Source of the DNA: Stephanodiscus triporus
Taxonomy: Eukaryota > Bacillariophyta > Thalassiosirophyceae > Thalassiosirales > Thalassiosiraceae
Length of the DNA: 22,746 nt
Reading direction: 5' to 3'
Assembly: GCA_036939755.1 (NCBI GenBank)
Contig: JALLAZ010000115.1
Location: forward strand, 1-22,746
This document shows positions 1 to 8,825 of this stretch, one piece after another (position 1 is the stretch's first letter; every line of letters starts with the position of its first letter). The position numbers and the translations under genes were made by a program. The notes under the pieces were generated by a model. The model was not told the origin of the DNA and made no database searches. It worked only from the letters and a program-made list of their open reading frames with translations.

Positions 1-20
1 GGGGGGGGGGGGGGGGGGGG
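1..20. repeat. Poly-G homopolymer at window edge
   Basis: Twenty consecutive G residues open the window. In the frame of the following gene they would encode poly-Gly, but their position at the edge also fits a homopolymer or assembly artefact. Similar but shorter G tracts occur around 17376-17390, 17813-17823, 17830-17850, 17876-17888 and 18465-18477, so long G runs do occur inside this genome. Confidence 0.8.
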
Positions 21-311
21 GACGACGCGCGCGATAGACTCAGGGCGCTGAACCTCGCCGAGCTCGCCGCCAAGATGAATGGCGACGGCGAAGGCGGTGG
101 CGGCGCGGACGCCGCCCTCGTCGTCGACGAGGACGGGAGCAGGCGGCAGACGGTCATTCGGCAGGGCGGCGGCGGCGAGGAGGAAGACGGGGGGGAGGAG
201 AACGCCGCATTCGAGGACGAGGAGGAATCGGACGGGGAGGATTACGCCGCGAACTATTACGAGAGCGAGGGTGACGAGAGCAGGGGGAGCGACGGGGAAC
301 CTACATTTTAA
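3..311 (+). CDS. C-terminal part of an acidic-tailed protein, probable RNA polymerase III subunit RPC7 (partial)
   Basis: The 3' end of a gene whose 5' part lies outside the window. The open frame runs in from the left edge, so the ATG at 75 is probably internal: about 18 codons before it (reading DDARDRLRALNLAELAAK) are open and protein-like. The rest is Gly/Asp/Glu-rich and ends in DYAANYYESEGDES followed by a Pro-Thr-Phe terminus. RPC7 (yeast Rpc31, human POLR3G) carries a very acidic tail with a Asp-Asp-Tyr-x-x-x-Tyr-Phe/Tyr element and an aromatic last residue, and this fits well. RPC7 belongs to the initiation subcomplex of Pol III, which transcribes tRNA and 5S genes. Only the tail is visible, so another acidic nuclear protein is possible. 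Confidence 0.5.
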   Translation, partial: GGGGGGDDARDRLRALNLAELAAKMNGDGEGGGGADAALVVDEDGSRRQTVIRQGGGGEEEDGGEENAAFEDEEESDGEDYAANYYESEGDESRGSDGEPTF

Positions 312-662
312 CAAACGTTCGTGATGTATGATTCAATCCATAATGGTGGCGGAGAAAAACGGAAGGCTCGAAGGAAACCTTTTTGCTTGGTTGAATGCGT
401 GTAAGAAACGTTAAAACGTTCGAATTCGAATTATGACACCCTTCGCGATTCTCATCAGTTTTCGGTGTCGATGTCTTCGGAACCACCTTTTGTTGATAGC
501 AGCTCACATTATTGAGAATTATCTATTATTCTAATCGATGCACAAATACTTTGTAATTAGTAAAGAGGGGACATCGTTTCCTTAATGGGAATTAAGCAGC
601 CGCCACTATCGTAGGAGATGGAGCCCGCACTTCAAGTATTCGCGGCTTTCAACCACGGAAGG
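312..662. other. Convergent 3' intergenic spacer
   Basis: About 350 bp, AT-richer than its surroundings, between the end of the RPC7-like gene (+) and the end of the fibrillin-like gene (-). It should hold both 3' UTRs. I see no RNA gene or repeat in it; short open frames here look like noise. Confidence 0.5.
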
Positions 663-1751
663 CTATTTTTCTTTCCTCGCACATATCCTTGTCCCTAACA
701 AGTCAAAATCGAACACGATGAGATCATCGTCTAAATACGATACCGGAAAAATGGCGAACGGCTCGATGAATAGCGCCCGCCCGACGTTCCTGATGAAAGA
801 CTTCGATATGGAATCTGGCACGCTGGCGACATCGGGATACGGCCCCCGGTCGAAGGAATCGCCTTCGAACGATCGCATCCAAGCCTCGTCGAAATCCACC
901 CGGCAGACGACGTTATTCACTTCGTTCGTAAATCGGTTCCAATTAATAATATAAAACTTTGGTTTCGAGGGATGACATCGAAAGATAAAAAATTATCCAT
1001 ATCATCGTAGAATAGTGAAATCACTTACCCGACCCATAGACGCCACTCACGGAAAGGTAGCCGTAAAGGTTGAGGGCTGGGAAGCTATATCTCGCATGGC
1101 CTGAATGTGGACGACGTGTATTATTTCAACCGCGACGAGTATTTTGAGGCGTGACATTAGGCGGAAACGAATGTCACGGAAACACGCCTGCACTCACTCG
1201 TCATCGTAGAGTCCTCGTTTAATTCGTACTGAACGAAACCATTATACGCAAGATCCATTCAATATGTATTCAGTCGCGAAGACGACGACGATGGCATGAC
1301 GACATACATTATTTTTTGTACATATTCGACTCACCCGGACTGAGAGATCGCCGCCGAGTAGGCCCGACATCGCGGTCATGTGAGGCGCGTACACGACCCT
1401 CCACGTGCCGGGCGCCACCGACGCGAACGACCCCGAACTGCCAGGATCCGCGAGGCCGTCGTTCCCGCGGATCACGTCGTCGAGGAGACTCGTGCGGACC
1501 GCGCCTTCGCCGTTGAGGTCGTACGGCCGATCGAGCGAATCGACGAAATCGGCCTTCGTCGTGGAAAGAGTCGTAGCAGAAGTAGCAGCAGCAGTAGTCA
1601 TTCGTCGATCGCGACCGCCCGCCCTCTCGACCGACGTTATCATCGTCTCGGCGACATGCGCCGTGCCGTGCCGACGAAAGAACGTGGTGGGATCGAAGGC
1701 GCCGCATGACGTGCAGGCCAAGATTGCGGGCATGATGCACATGCGCTTCAT
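663..1751 (-). CDS. PAP/fibrillin-like plastid lipid-associated protein, four exons
   Basis: Exons on the minus strand: 1751-1335, 1228-1198, 1100-1029 and 919-663, joined by GT-AG introns of 106, 97 and 109 bp with matching phases (0, 1, 1), giving 258 residues. The N-terminus is a signal peptide (MKRMCIMPAILACTSCGAF) with Phe after the predicted cleavage site, the diatom plastid-import pattern. The core reads PGTWRVVYAPHMT, then VRYELNEDS and SHARYSFPALNLYGYLSVSG across the small exons, then VDFDEAW and a C-terminal FPVSYLDDDLIVFDF followed by LLGTR. This order (G-x-W-x-x-x-Y strand, S-x-x-RY, late DDDLIVF-type strand) matches the lipocalin-like PAP/fibrillin fold of plastoglobules and thylakoids, which binds lipids or quinones. 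The family call is by pattern only. Splicing is well supported because each junction restores a conserved motif. Confidence 0.62.
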
Positions 1752-2007
1752 TATGGTGCAAATAGTGGAGAGGGAGAGGGAGAGGGAGAGGGAGAGGGTG
1801 GGGATGAATAGGGTTGGATTGGGCGGGCAGTGTGGTCAGAAAGTCAGAAGTCAGAAGTAGGCCCCATACTTCCGTTTTGGGGGGTGGCGCTCTCGGTTCC
1901 CCCCTTTCTAAGCGTCATTTTTTATTGACGACGACCCGACCCCCCACCCACCAGAATGCGCCGCCGGCCGCTGAAGTCTCACTCCTCTAGAGCCAGGGCG
2001 GACAAAT
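1752..2007. promoter_or_regulatory. Divergent promoter region, fibrillin-like (-) / GT61 (+)
   Basis: 256 bp between the two start codons, so it must carry the 5' ends of both genes. It contains a pure GGAGAG-type run (1767-1798) directly upstream of the fibrillin-like gene, a common kind of purine tract near transcription starts. No clear TATA box was found. Confidence 0.4.
1767..1798 (+). repeat. GGAGAG microsatellite
   Basis: About five perfect hexamer units of GGAGAG (purine-only top strand) located 16 bp upstream of the ATG of the minus-strand fibrillin-like gene, hence in its probable 5' UTR. Confidence 0.85.
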
Positions 2008-4465
2008 ATGCGGCGGCTAATATTCACCCTTGTGGCATTAACTGCGTGTGCGGTATCGACGCTGCTGGTATCGACCACCTTTTTGGCGCATTCGAGGAGG
2101 GATCGTATGATGAGGGGTTTGGAATACGAGTATATGGCGGGGAGCGGGGCGCCGCCTCCGATCGCGTTGTCTAGATCCGAGCTGCTGGACGCGTGGGCAG
2201 AAGCATGGTCGGACAGCAGAGATGGACGAGATGAATCAGACACAGTTCTCGTTATGGAGGGAGAGGAAGAGGAGACGGCCACGGCACGTGATGTGGAAGC
2301 CGAGGAAGACGATAATCCTCGACCGAAGAAAGATCCCAAGGGAGAGAGGTGGCGGGGCCGGCCCAAGAGCTCATCCGGTGCCCTCCCGAGGAATGCATGG
2401 TGGAGAAATTCGAAAAATTGTTTCGAGGTCGACCAAATCTGTCACCGAAGGAAAGGAAATGAATGGTTTTACTATCCCACTCCGCAACAATACGAATACA
2501 ACGAGGACGGCCAGGATGATTATAATGCCCTTTTCCAACCAAACATGGAGTTGAAAAGCGCCCCCGCGAAGTATGATGGAGGCAAGAATACGGGTGACAA
2601 GAGGATCTCCATCAAGGTCTCCTCTTCTTCCAAATTTGAGGCCGTGGAATTAACCTTCGAAGAGGATGATCTAGCGTTCGTCAAGACGGACAGTAACGAT
2701 GATAGGTGCCAAGTCTCTCCGTCGAAGGTACATGTCGTGTTGCAGTCCGTGTTCAATGACATGATCGGCGAATTTTATTCGCGTACGTTATTAGGATTGT
2801 ACCTTTTAATGAAGAAAGGCGTGGATGCGAATGGGAATGACGGTGGCAAGTTGCCGTGGGAAGAGGTAATTCAATTTTACGTACACATACCATACGGAAA
2901 CAAGAATGTCTTGGATGGTCATAAATTGCTGCTGAGCGGAATGCTTTCGAATCCCGATTCCCCTTCTCCCAAATCATTCCTAGATTTATTCGTGCGGGAG
3001 GAGGGCAAACACGACGACGACGATTGTCAGTGTTACGAAAAGATGGTATTCTGCGGGTACGACGTTTACACGCACGAGAACAATGTGCTAAGCAAGGATT
3101 TGGAGCCTGCAGTCGATAGCGATTTCAGTGAGGACATTGTTGAGGAAGACCTTCTAATTTCAGTAGAAGATAATGCACCCGTCAGTCTTTCATCAACCAA
3201 ATATACATTATGGTCAACCACGAGCGTTGGTAAGGCTGGCCACGACGGCTGTGGACGGTCTTCTCCTGATGGAGAAGAATACGCATGCCTGGAATGGAAA
3301 GAACTTCGATTACACTTGGGTGCTAATTTGCTAACGCACTACCCAACACTAAAGGGGGACGTCGTGGAAAAGAGGAGAGATTATTTATTGGAAAAGGGCG
3401 TCATCGATAAAGGTTACAGGGGCAACACCAATGAGTTCACTGTCATTGGACTTACACAACGAACATACAGACGCGCGTGGAGTAACCTGCCTGATATTTT
3501 AGAGGAGTGCAACGCAGCTGCCTTTGAAAGAGTGATATGCGTCGAGGTGAATGTGGAAAAGACGTCATCACCTTCTGAACAATTGATACTGCATCGTTCT
3601 CTTGATGTAATGATTGGAGTTCACGGTGCCCAGCTAACTCAAGCAGTACTGCTCCCTCCGCATGCACACGTCTTGGAACTCCTGCCATGGATTACTGATT
3701 ACATACGTAAGAATCACAATGTGAACCACTGAATTTGGATATCATTTTTATCTTCACAAAATCTAAACTGGGATACTGTTTTATTTCAGGAGGAGGATGG
3801 GTGGCAACCACGCACGTCCCAACTCCTCTTGGCGTGATCTTCCACAATACAGATTTGAAGTAAGTTCAAGCCCAGAATCATGTTGTTTCCATTATCTTCC
3901 TTGGCCAATCAATCATGTATTCTCACTACGCCAAAGCCATCTTGGTTACTCGCTGGATCGAAGTAGTGTTCCTCTATGTGAAGGGGTACCTAAGGATCAA
4001 GAAAAACAATGTTTTATGAGTCAGAAGAAGAAATTTATTTGGGAGAACAGAGATTTCACAGTAGAAAGTAGCGCAATTTTGCGTTATATCGATAAGTTTG
4101 TTCTATTCGTTCGGGAAAAGGATCGGACTTGTGATGAGCTCAAGGATACTCTGGACAAGAAATTCGTAATGTACAATATCTGGTGTGTCAAACCAAACTA
4201 TTGGTTTCGAGGAACTTCTGAAGGCGAGGACGACTGCATTCACGGATCGGGGTATTCAATTGATCACACTGACTCGTCCAATAAAGATTTATTTCTGTTC
4301 GATAAGAGAGAAGACTGCTGCAATAGATTTTACCCTTTGTGCCAAACGAAGATACAGAATATTCAGCATTCATCAGAAAACACTACTCTTTCATTGTGGC
4401 ACAATTACCAACCTTTAACAAAAGCGAGCAAAATAGATAAGAAACAGCAGGACGCTGAACAGTAA
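2008..4465 (+). CDS. GT61-family glycosyltransferase, type II membrane protein, three exons
   Basis: Exons 2008-3706, 3790-3859 and 3937-4465; introns of 83 and 77 bp have GTAAG-type donors, and the phases (1, 2) restore the frame, giving 765 residues. Residues about 4-26 form one hydrophobic signal anchor behind MRR, the layout of a Golgi type II enzyme. A long acidic, low-complexity stem follows. The catalytic part carries the GT61 (DUF563) signature: TVIGLTQRTYRRAWSNLPDI, then MIGVHGAQLTQAVLLPP (GVHGAxLT at about 537-544), then across the introns HVPTPLGVIFHNTDLNHLGY. GT61 includes plant xylosyl/arabinosyl transferases and animal EOGT; donor and acceptor cannot be told from sequence. A further 150 or so Cys-containing residues follow the catalytic core. 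A UDP-glucuronate epimerase gene lies 8.5 kb away, a loose thematic link only. Confidence 0.85.
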
Positions 4466-4628
4466 CATATTACAGACTGGGGGTTGAAATTTACATACCA
4501 AATGCTGTTTGGCTTTATTCGAGTTTTAAGATAATTATTCAAGCTATATGCATCGATCACTTCAGATGCGTCACGGTGTTTCCGGCGGCTGTTCAGTAGG
4601 CATCCTCAGTAAAGCTATCAATTGTTCC

Positions 4629-6475
4629 CTATCGCTTTTTTGCATCCTCCCTAGCCTCCCGTCGTTTCTGGAAACGCAGGGCAACCCCGGCAACCTTCGT
4701 TCTGATTGGCGCAGGCAGTTTAGTAAGTGCCCTAGTCGTCTTGTCTCTTCCCCATTGCTTCAGTAGCTTCAGCACGTCCCTAATCCTTACTTTGCTCGCC
4801 CTGCCATCCCTCATGGCCGCTGTCGACGTATTGGCATTCCCCTCGAGGACCCTCCTCGCCGTCGGCGCCCACTCTCTGGCTAGACTCCACGGAATTTGCA
4901 GCCGGTTGGACAGTCCCTTGATCAGGATGCTGCTCCTGCCGACCAAGACAAGGTCCTGGGGGAAGGATTTCAGCGCCTTCACGGGCGAATTCGGCGATAG
5001 CTCGCCCTTGTCGTACCCCCCCGGCAGTCGTTCCACGCTGCCGTCGAACAGCCACATGGCAACGGCGGCCGGTCCCTCGGCGGGCGCGTCGTCCGCGAGC
5101 TCGACGCCGAGCTCCAAGGCCAGGTTGCCGATCCTGTCCAAGTCCGCGGGATTATCGTCACTTACACGGCCGTCCAGTGCTAGCATGACCTTCGCCAGCG
5201 TCTCCCTCGCCCTGCCTCCGATCTGCTTCACCTGGCCGAAATCGATGAGACCTATCCTGCCGTCGTCGAGGACAAAAATGTTACCGGGGTGCGGGTCCGC
5301 TGATAAACACGAACCCCGGTAGCACGAAAAATACAATTTCAGCGGAATGGTTCACACCGCGGTTGAAGGGAAATGAATGAGCCCGATCGAAATCGTCATT
5401 TCCCCCCCCTCGATAACTCACCGTGGAAGAACCCGGTCTCGAGGATGCATCGACCGAACACGTCCGTGAGACTCCTCAGCAATTTCCTTCCGAACAATTG
5501 CGCCTCCGGACTGTCCGGGGTGATCCCCCTCCTCGACATCTCCTCCGCGGCGCGACTCAACGGCACGCCCTTCAGGTAATCCATGACCAACACTTTTTAT
5601 GGGACGCACGCGACATCGACGGGGGTTTCGCGTGAGCGGACGTCCTTCGTGCGAATATGCGGATGTGGAGTTCGTCGGCGAATATTTCGGGGTATACACG
5701 CACCTCTCCTGCTCACCAGGCCCTGCACGGGACGCGGGAGCACGATCGGGCTCTCGCAGGGCAGGCCGGTGATACCGTCCCTAGTCACGGTCTCGTATAT
5801 ACGGTCCATCGCCACCGCCTCCGCGAGGAAGTCGAATTCGTCCGCCAGCTGCTTCTCCAACTCGCAGAATACCGTGTAGTAGTCCAACGGCAGATTGTCC
5901 TCAAAGGTCTTCGCGATGGCCTTGAGGTTCGCAATGTCCCCCATGAGCTTCCCCTCGATCGACGGACGCTGGACCTTCACGGCCACCTCCCTCGAGCCGT
6001 ACCTTTCGGACAGGACCGCCCTGTGAACCTGGGCCACACTCGCCGCGCCGAGCGGCGTGTCGTCGAACTCCTGGAATATGTCGTCGAACGCCTCCCCTCG
6101 CAGGAGCAATTCCTTGGATATGACCGCCTTTATGAGTCCCACCGGCAGCGGGTCGACGTTGTCGGTGAACATCGACAACGCCTCGGTGTACTCCGGGGGG
6201 AAGAGATCCTGCCTGCTCGCGATGATCTGCGCGGTCTTGACGTAGAATCCCTTGAGACTCGTTATCGTATCGGCCAATTTTCGCGCCCCTTTCGAGTGCT
6301 GTTCGTTCCAGACCACCTCCTGCTCGGCCGGCGTGAGGGCAGTGCCCGTGAACGCCTCCTTGACTCGCAGCTCGGCGTCCTTGGAGTAGTACGAGAGGAC
6401 GATGGGTATCGCGGAGGACCAGAATTTGGCCGCGCGCTGCAGGCGTTGGACCTTCGTGAGCGGGGGAGGGAAATC

Positions 6476-6506
<31 letters not shown>

Positions 6507-6643
6507 TCCGTCGCGGTCGACGACGCTTGGACGATGGCGATGCCGCCGTTGACGGGGGGGCGAGCTCGTGGCGGCGCGAATGCACGCGATGGGCCGAACC
6601 ATGGTACCAAGGCCAGCATTAACCCGATGGATGGTGGCCTCAT
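4629..6643 (-). CDS. Plastid-type ABC1/UbiB (ADCK) family atypical kinase, three exons
   Basis: Exons 6643-5704, 5592-5422 and 5299-4629 with introns of 111 and 122 bp (both phase 1), giving 593 residues. The N-terminus is a hydrophobic signal followed by SRAFAPP, a typical diatom plastid cleavage motif. The atypical kinase core is complete: an N-terminal KxGQ-like motif at 136-139 (here KTAQ), the Ala-rich loop PLGAASVAQVHRA at 197-209, the AVK lysine at 223, RRVLVMDYLKGVPL around the first splice junction, catalytic ADPHPGN at 371-377 (formed across the second junction) and DFGQ at 390. ABC1K proteins of plastids sit on plastoglobules or membranes and govern prenylquinone and tocopherol metabolism. 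The KTAQ variant and the Ser run at 48-56 are the odd points. It is divergently arranged with the NAA38-like gene. Confidence 0.9.
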
Positions 6644-6781
6644 TGCAGTGGCGTCAAATTGTTCGTTTGCTGGGCGTGGCCCATTCCGAGGCGAGGGGCA
6701 GTGACAACCGAACCTGTGACAACCCTTGCGTAAGCGGCTCCCGCCATTTTTATGTTGGACAACTCTACCGTAGAGTACAGC
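6644..6781. promoter_or_regulatory. Compact divergent promoter, ABC1K (-) / NAA38-like (+)
   Basis: Only 138 bp separate the two start codons, so both promoters and 5' UTRs must be shared or interleaved. A TAGAGTAC element (6771-6778) sits 4 bp before the chosen NAA38-like ATG. The same octamer recurs in the 12.7-kb promoter cluster and at 18838. Confidence 0.45.
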
Positions 6782-7270
6782 ATGGCCTCAACCAACGGTA
6801 GTCCTCCGACAGCGGACTCTGTCCGCCAGGAGGGCAACACCCTTATCAACACTATTCATCTCCTACTCGGATCGAAACTTCGCATCACCATGACAGATGG
6901 GCGCATTGTGCATGGCAGGTTTCTTTGCCTCGATCGATTGGGGAATATCATTTTAGACAACGCTGTCGAGTTTAGGGAGATGGCATATAATATTCCTCCG
7001 CCTAGTGTGACGATTGCATCAGAAGACAGGGGAAATCGCAACAGCAGAGACGACAATAGTGATGATCGGCCTCTATGCAATAATAATCAAACTGCATTTA
7101 CGTGGAACACCGAGCGGTCACTATCTCAAGCGGTGATTAAGGGAAGTCGATTAGCCAAGGTCGAGATTGCCAAGAGTGATTGGGAAATGCGAATTGGGGA
7201 TGCATCATGGCAGCAGAAATTGTATCGCCACGATAAAAAACAAATTGTAATTGGGCCAACTTTCATTTAG
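6782..7270 (+). CDS. LSM-domain protein, NatC auxiliary subunit NAA38-like
   Basis: Single exon, 162 residues from the ATG at 6782. I prefer this ATG to the in-frame one at 6752 because its context is better (CAGCATGGCC). Residues about 24-67 form an Sm1 motif: LLLGSKLRITMTDGRIVHG followed by RFLCLDRLGNIILDNAVEF. A polar Asn/Asp/Ser insert (about 75-105) separates it from Sm2 (AVIKGSRLAKVEI). KLRIxMTDGR with FLCxDRxxNxIL is characteristic of NAA38/LSMD1 rather than of spliceosomal Sm or LSM1-8 proteins. NAA38 works with NAA30 and NAA35 in the co-translational N-terminal acetyltransferase NatC on ribosomes. The insert and a roughly 35-residue C-terminal extension make it longer than the human protein. 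Confidence 0.75.
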   Translation: MASTNGSPPTADSVRQEGNTLINTIHLLLGSKLRITMTDGRIVHGRFLCLDRLGNIILDNAVEFREMAYNIPPPSVTIASEDRGNRNSRDDNSDDRPLCNNNQTAFTWNTERSLSQAVIKGSRLAKVEIAKSDWEMRIGDASWQQKLYRHDKKQIVIGPTFI

Positions 7271-7645
7271 TCATAATTTCCCATGCGACACGAATAGCCC
7301 ACGCAACTGTCGTGAAGCTGAAGTGAATCTTGTAGGACACATTATGAATTATAATGTAAGATGTTCATTATTTGTGTGAACCGGTTAGTGCATAGCTATT
7401 CTGATCGCCCATCTCTCCAGACAGGGACTCCAACCTACTCGGGCTGCAAGAAAAGTGTGGGCACATAAAACATCCAACGCATTGGTCACACACCGACTGT
7501 CCGTTCGCGAAATATGCAATTTAGATGTTACTTCTCCTACGTGTTTTCGTGCAGGCATCATGCGACAAATACCGGGGCAGGATTCAGGATCCAAGAATAT
7601 CGCAGGGCGTGAATCCGACGTACGCGCGGCGCGATCGAGCCCTTC
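7271..7645. other. Convergent 3' intergenic spacer
   Basis: 375 bp between the stop codons of the NAA38-like gene (+) and the coiled-coil gene (-). The first half is AT-rich (probable 3' UTR and polyadenylation area). An open frame continues on the plus strand into the next gene but is its antisense shadow. No RNA gene or repeat seen. Confidence 0.5.
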
Positions 7646-8513
7646 TCAACTCACGGAGCCCGCCATGGACGAACTTGCCATGGATCCCGCCCGGGAGGCG
7701 CCGTCGTTCCCCCTGGGGGTGACGGTCCCCGTCCTCGCGAAGGCGGCCGCCGCGTCGTCTGCGATGTTCCTCGCGGTGGTCGCGCTCGGCCGCCCCGTCG
7801 AATCGCCGCCGCCGCCGCCGCCGCCGAGCAATGCCGCCATATTCGCGAAATTCACGCACCCTCCTCCGCCGAACAGCTGCGCTCCCTGCGCCATGAAACC
7901 TGCAGAGATTTCGAACCGCACAAAACGAATGGATGAGGCATGTTTGTTTCGCGACGATAATCAGAAAGCGAAGGTTGTGTCGAGAGAGGGAAACATAAAA
8001 GCACGAAAAAATCAAACGACGGCGTGGATGGAGCTCACGCTGCGTCGCTGCGATCACGTCCGGCTCGACCCTTTCCATCCTCCTGCTCTCCTTCTGGGTA
8101 TTGGCACGGCAGCGTATGTACGCCTTCTCGACCTCCGCCGTCTCCTTGAGGTAGGTATCCATCTCCCCCAGGATGTTCTTGGTGGAATTCTTTATACTCT
8201 CGAGGATGGACTGCAACTTCCTCACGTTCTCCTTGTGCGTCATGGCGCGGTCCCTTTCCACGGCGTTCGTGGCCTCGGTCGTGGCCGCGTCGTCGACGTC
8301 CTCGGCGGCCTCCTCGATGCGGTAGTCGTCCCCGACGCCGACGTCGTCGTCGTCGTCGATCCCGACGCCGCCCTGGATCGCGTCGTTGAACTGTCGATGG
8401 TCCGCCGTGAAGTTCTCGTCGCACGTTGCCATGCCGATGCTGCTCGCGGAGCGATCGTCGTCATCATCGCCTCTGCCATCGCCCTGGCCACCGAGTTGGT
8501 AGTTGTTGCTCAT
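7646..8513 (-). CDS. Unknown acidic coiled-coil protein, two exons
   Basis: Exons 8513-8039 and 7899-7646 with a 139-bp GT-AG intron (phase 1; the acceptor is CTGCAG), giving 242 residues. No signal peptide or membrane segment. Residues 1-85 are acidic and disordered with Asp runs. Residues about 86-160 are a predicted helical coiled coil (HKENVRKLQSILESIKNS onward to ESRRMERVEPDVIAATQ). The second exon continues with RFMAQGAQLFGGGGCVNFAN and a Gly/Ala/Ser-rich tail including a Gly7 run. I do not recognise the family; the size and single helical block recall small adaptor subunits such as those of BLOC-1/BORC, but no diagnostic motif is present and I do not assign one. The gene is divergent from the LMF gene, 312 bp between start codons. 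Confidence 0.6.
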
Positions 8514-8825
8514 CGTTACGCTGCTTGTTGCGGTGGAATGTGAAACTGGAGGTTTGGCATTGGCGGCGAAAAGAAAATTACTGTAGGGGGCTATGGTTGA
8601 CGGTCGGGGGTATCCAAGGAATTTACTTAGAGTGTACGTAATGAGTAATTATTAATCATTGAGAGAAAAGTACAACAATTACCATACTCTTTTGTATTGT
8701 ATGCTGAGTTTTTTACCATATTGGTTAGTATTTTGTGTTTACACAACCCTAATCCTGTGACTGACGTCAAAACTCAACATCAACAACAACAACAACGAGG
8801 GGGGTGGGAGTGCAGGCGACGGGCA
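8514..8825. promoter_or_regulatory. Divergent promoter region, coiled-coil gene (-) / LMF (+)
   Basis: 312 bp between start codons with an AT-rich centre (about 8640-8760). A CAA-repeat (CAACAACAACAACAACGAGG, about 8781-8800) lies just before the LMF ATG and would be in its 5' UTR. The open frame extends upstream of 8826, but those residues look untranslated (poly-Gln from the CAA repeat). Confidence 0.4.

Noticed and set aside
1242..1334. Read-through of fibrillin-like exon 1 to 1242
   Set aside because: The sequence after 1335 is intronic: the GTGAGT donor at 1334 and the following exons restore the family motifs.
5657..6622. 321-residue plus-strand ORF
   Set aside because: Full antisense overlap with the ABC1-family kinase exon; Arg-rich and without recognisable motifs.
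6752..6781. Upstream in-frame ATG of the NAA38-like gene
   Set aside because: Weak context (TTTTATGTTG), and a promoter-type TAGAGTAC element lies between it and the better ATG at 6782; the choice does not affect the LSM domain.
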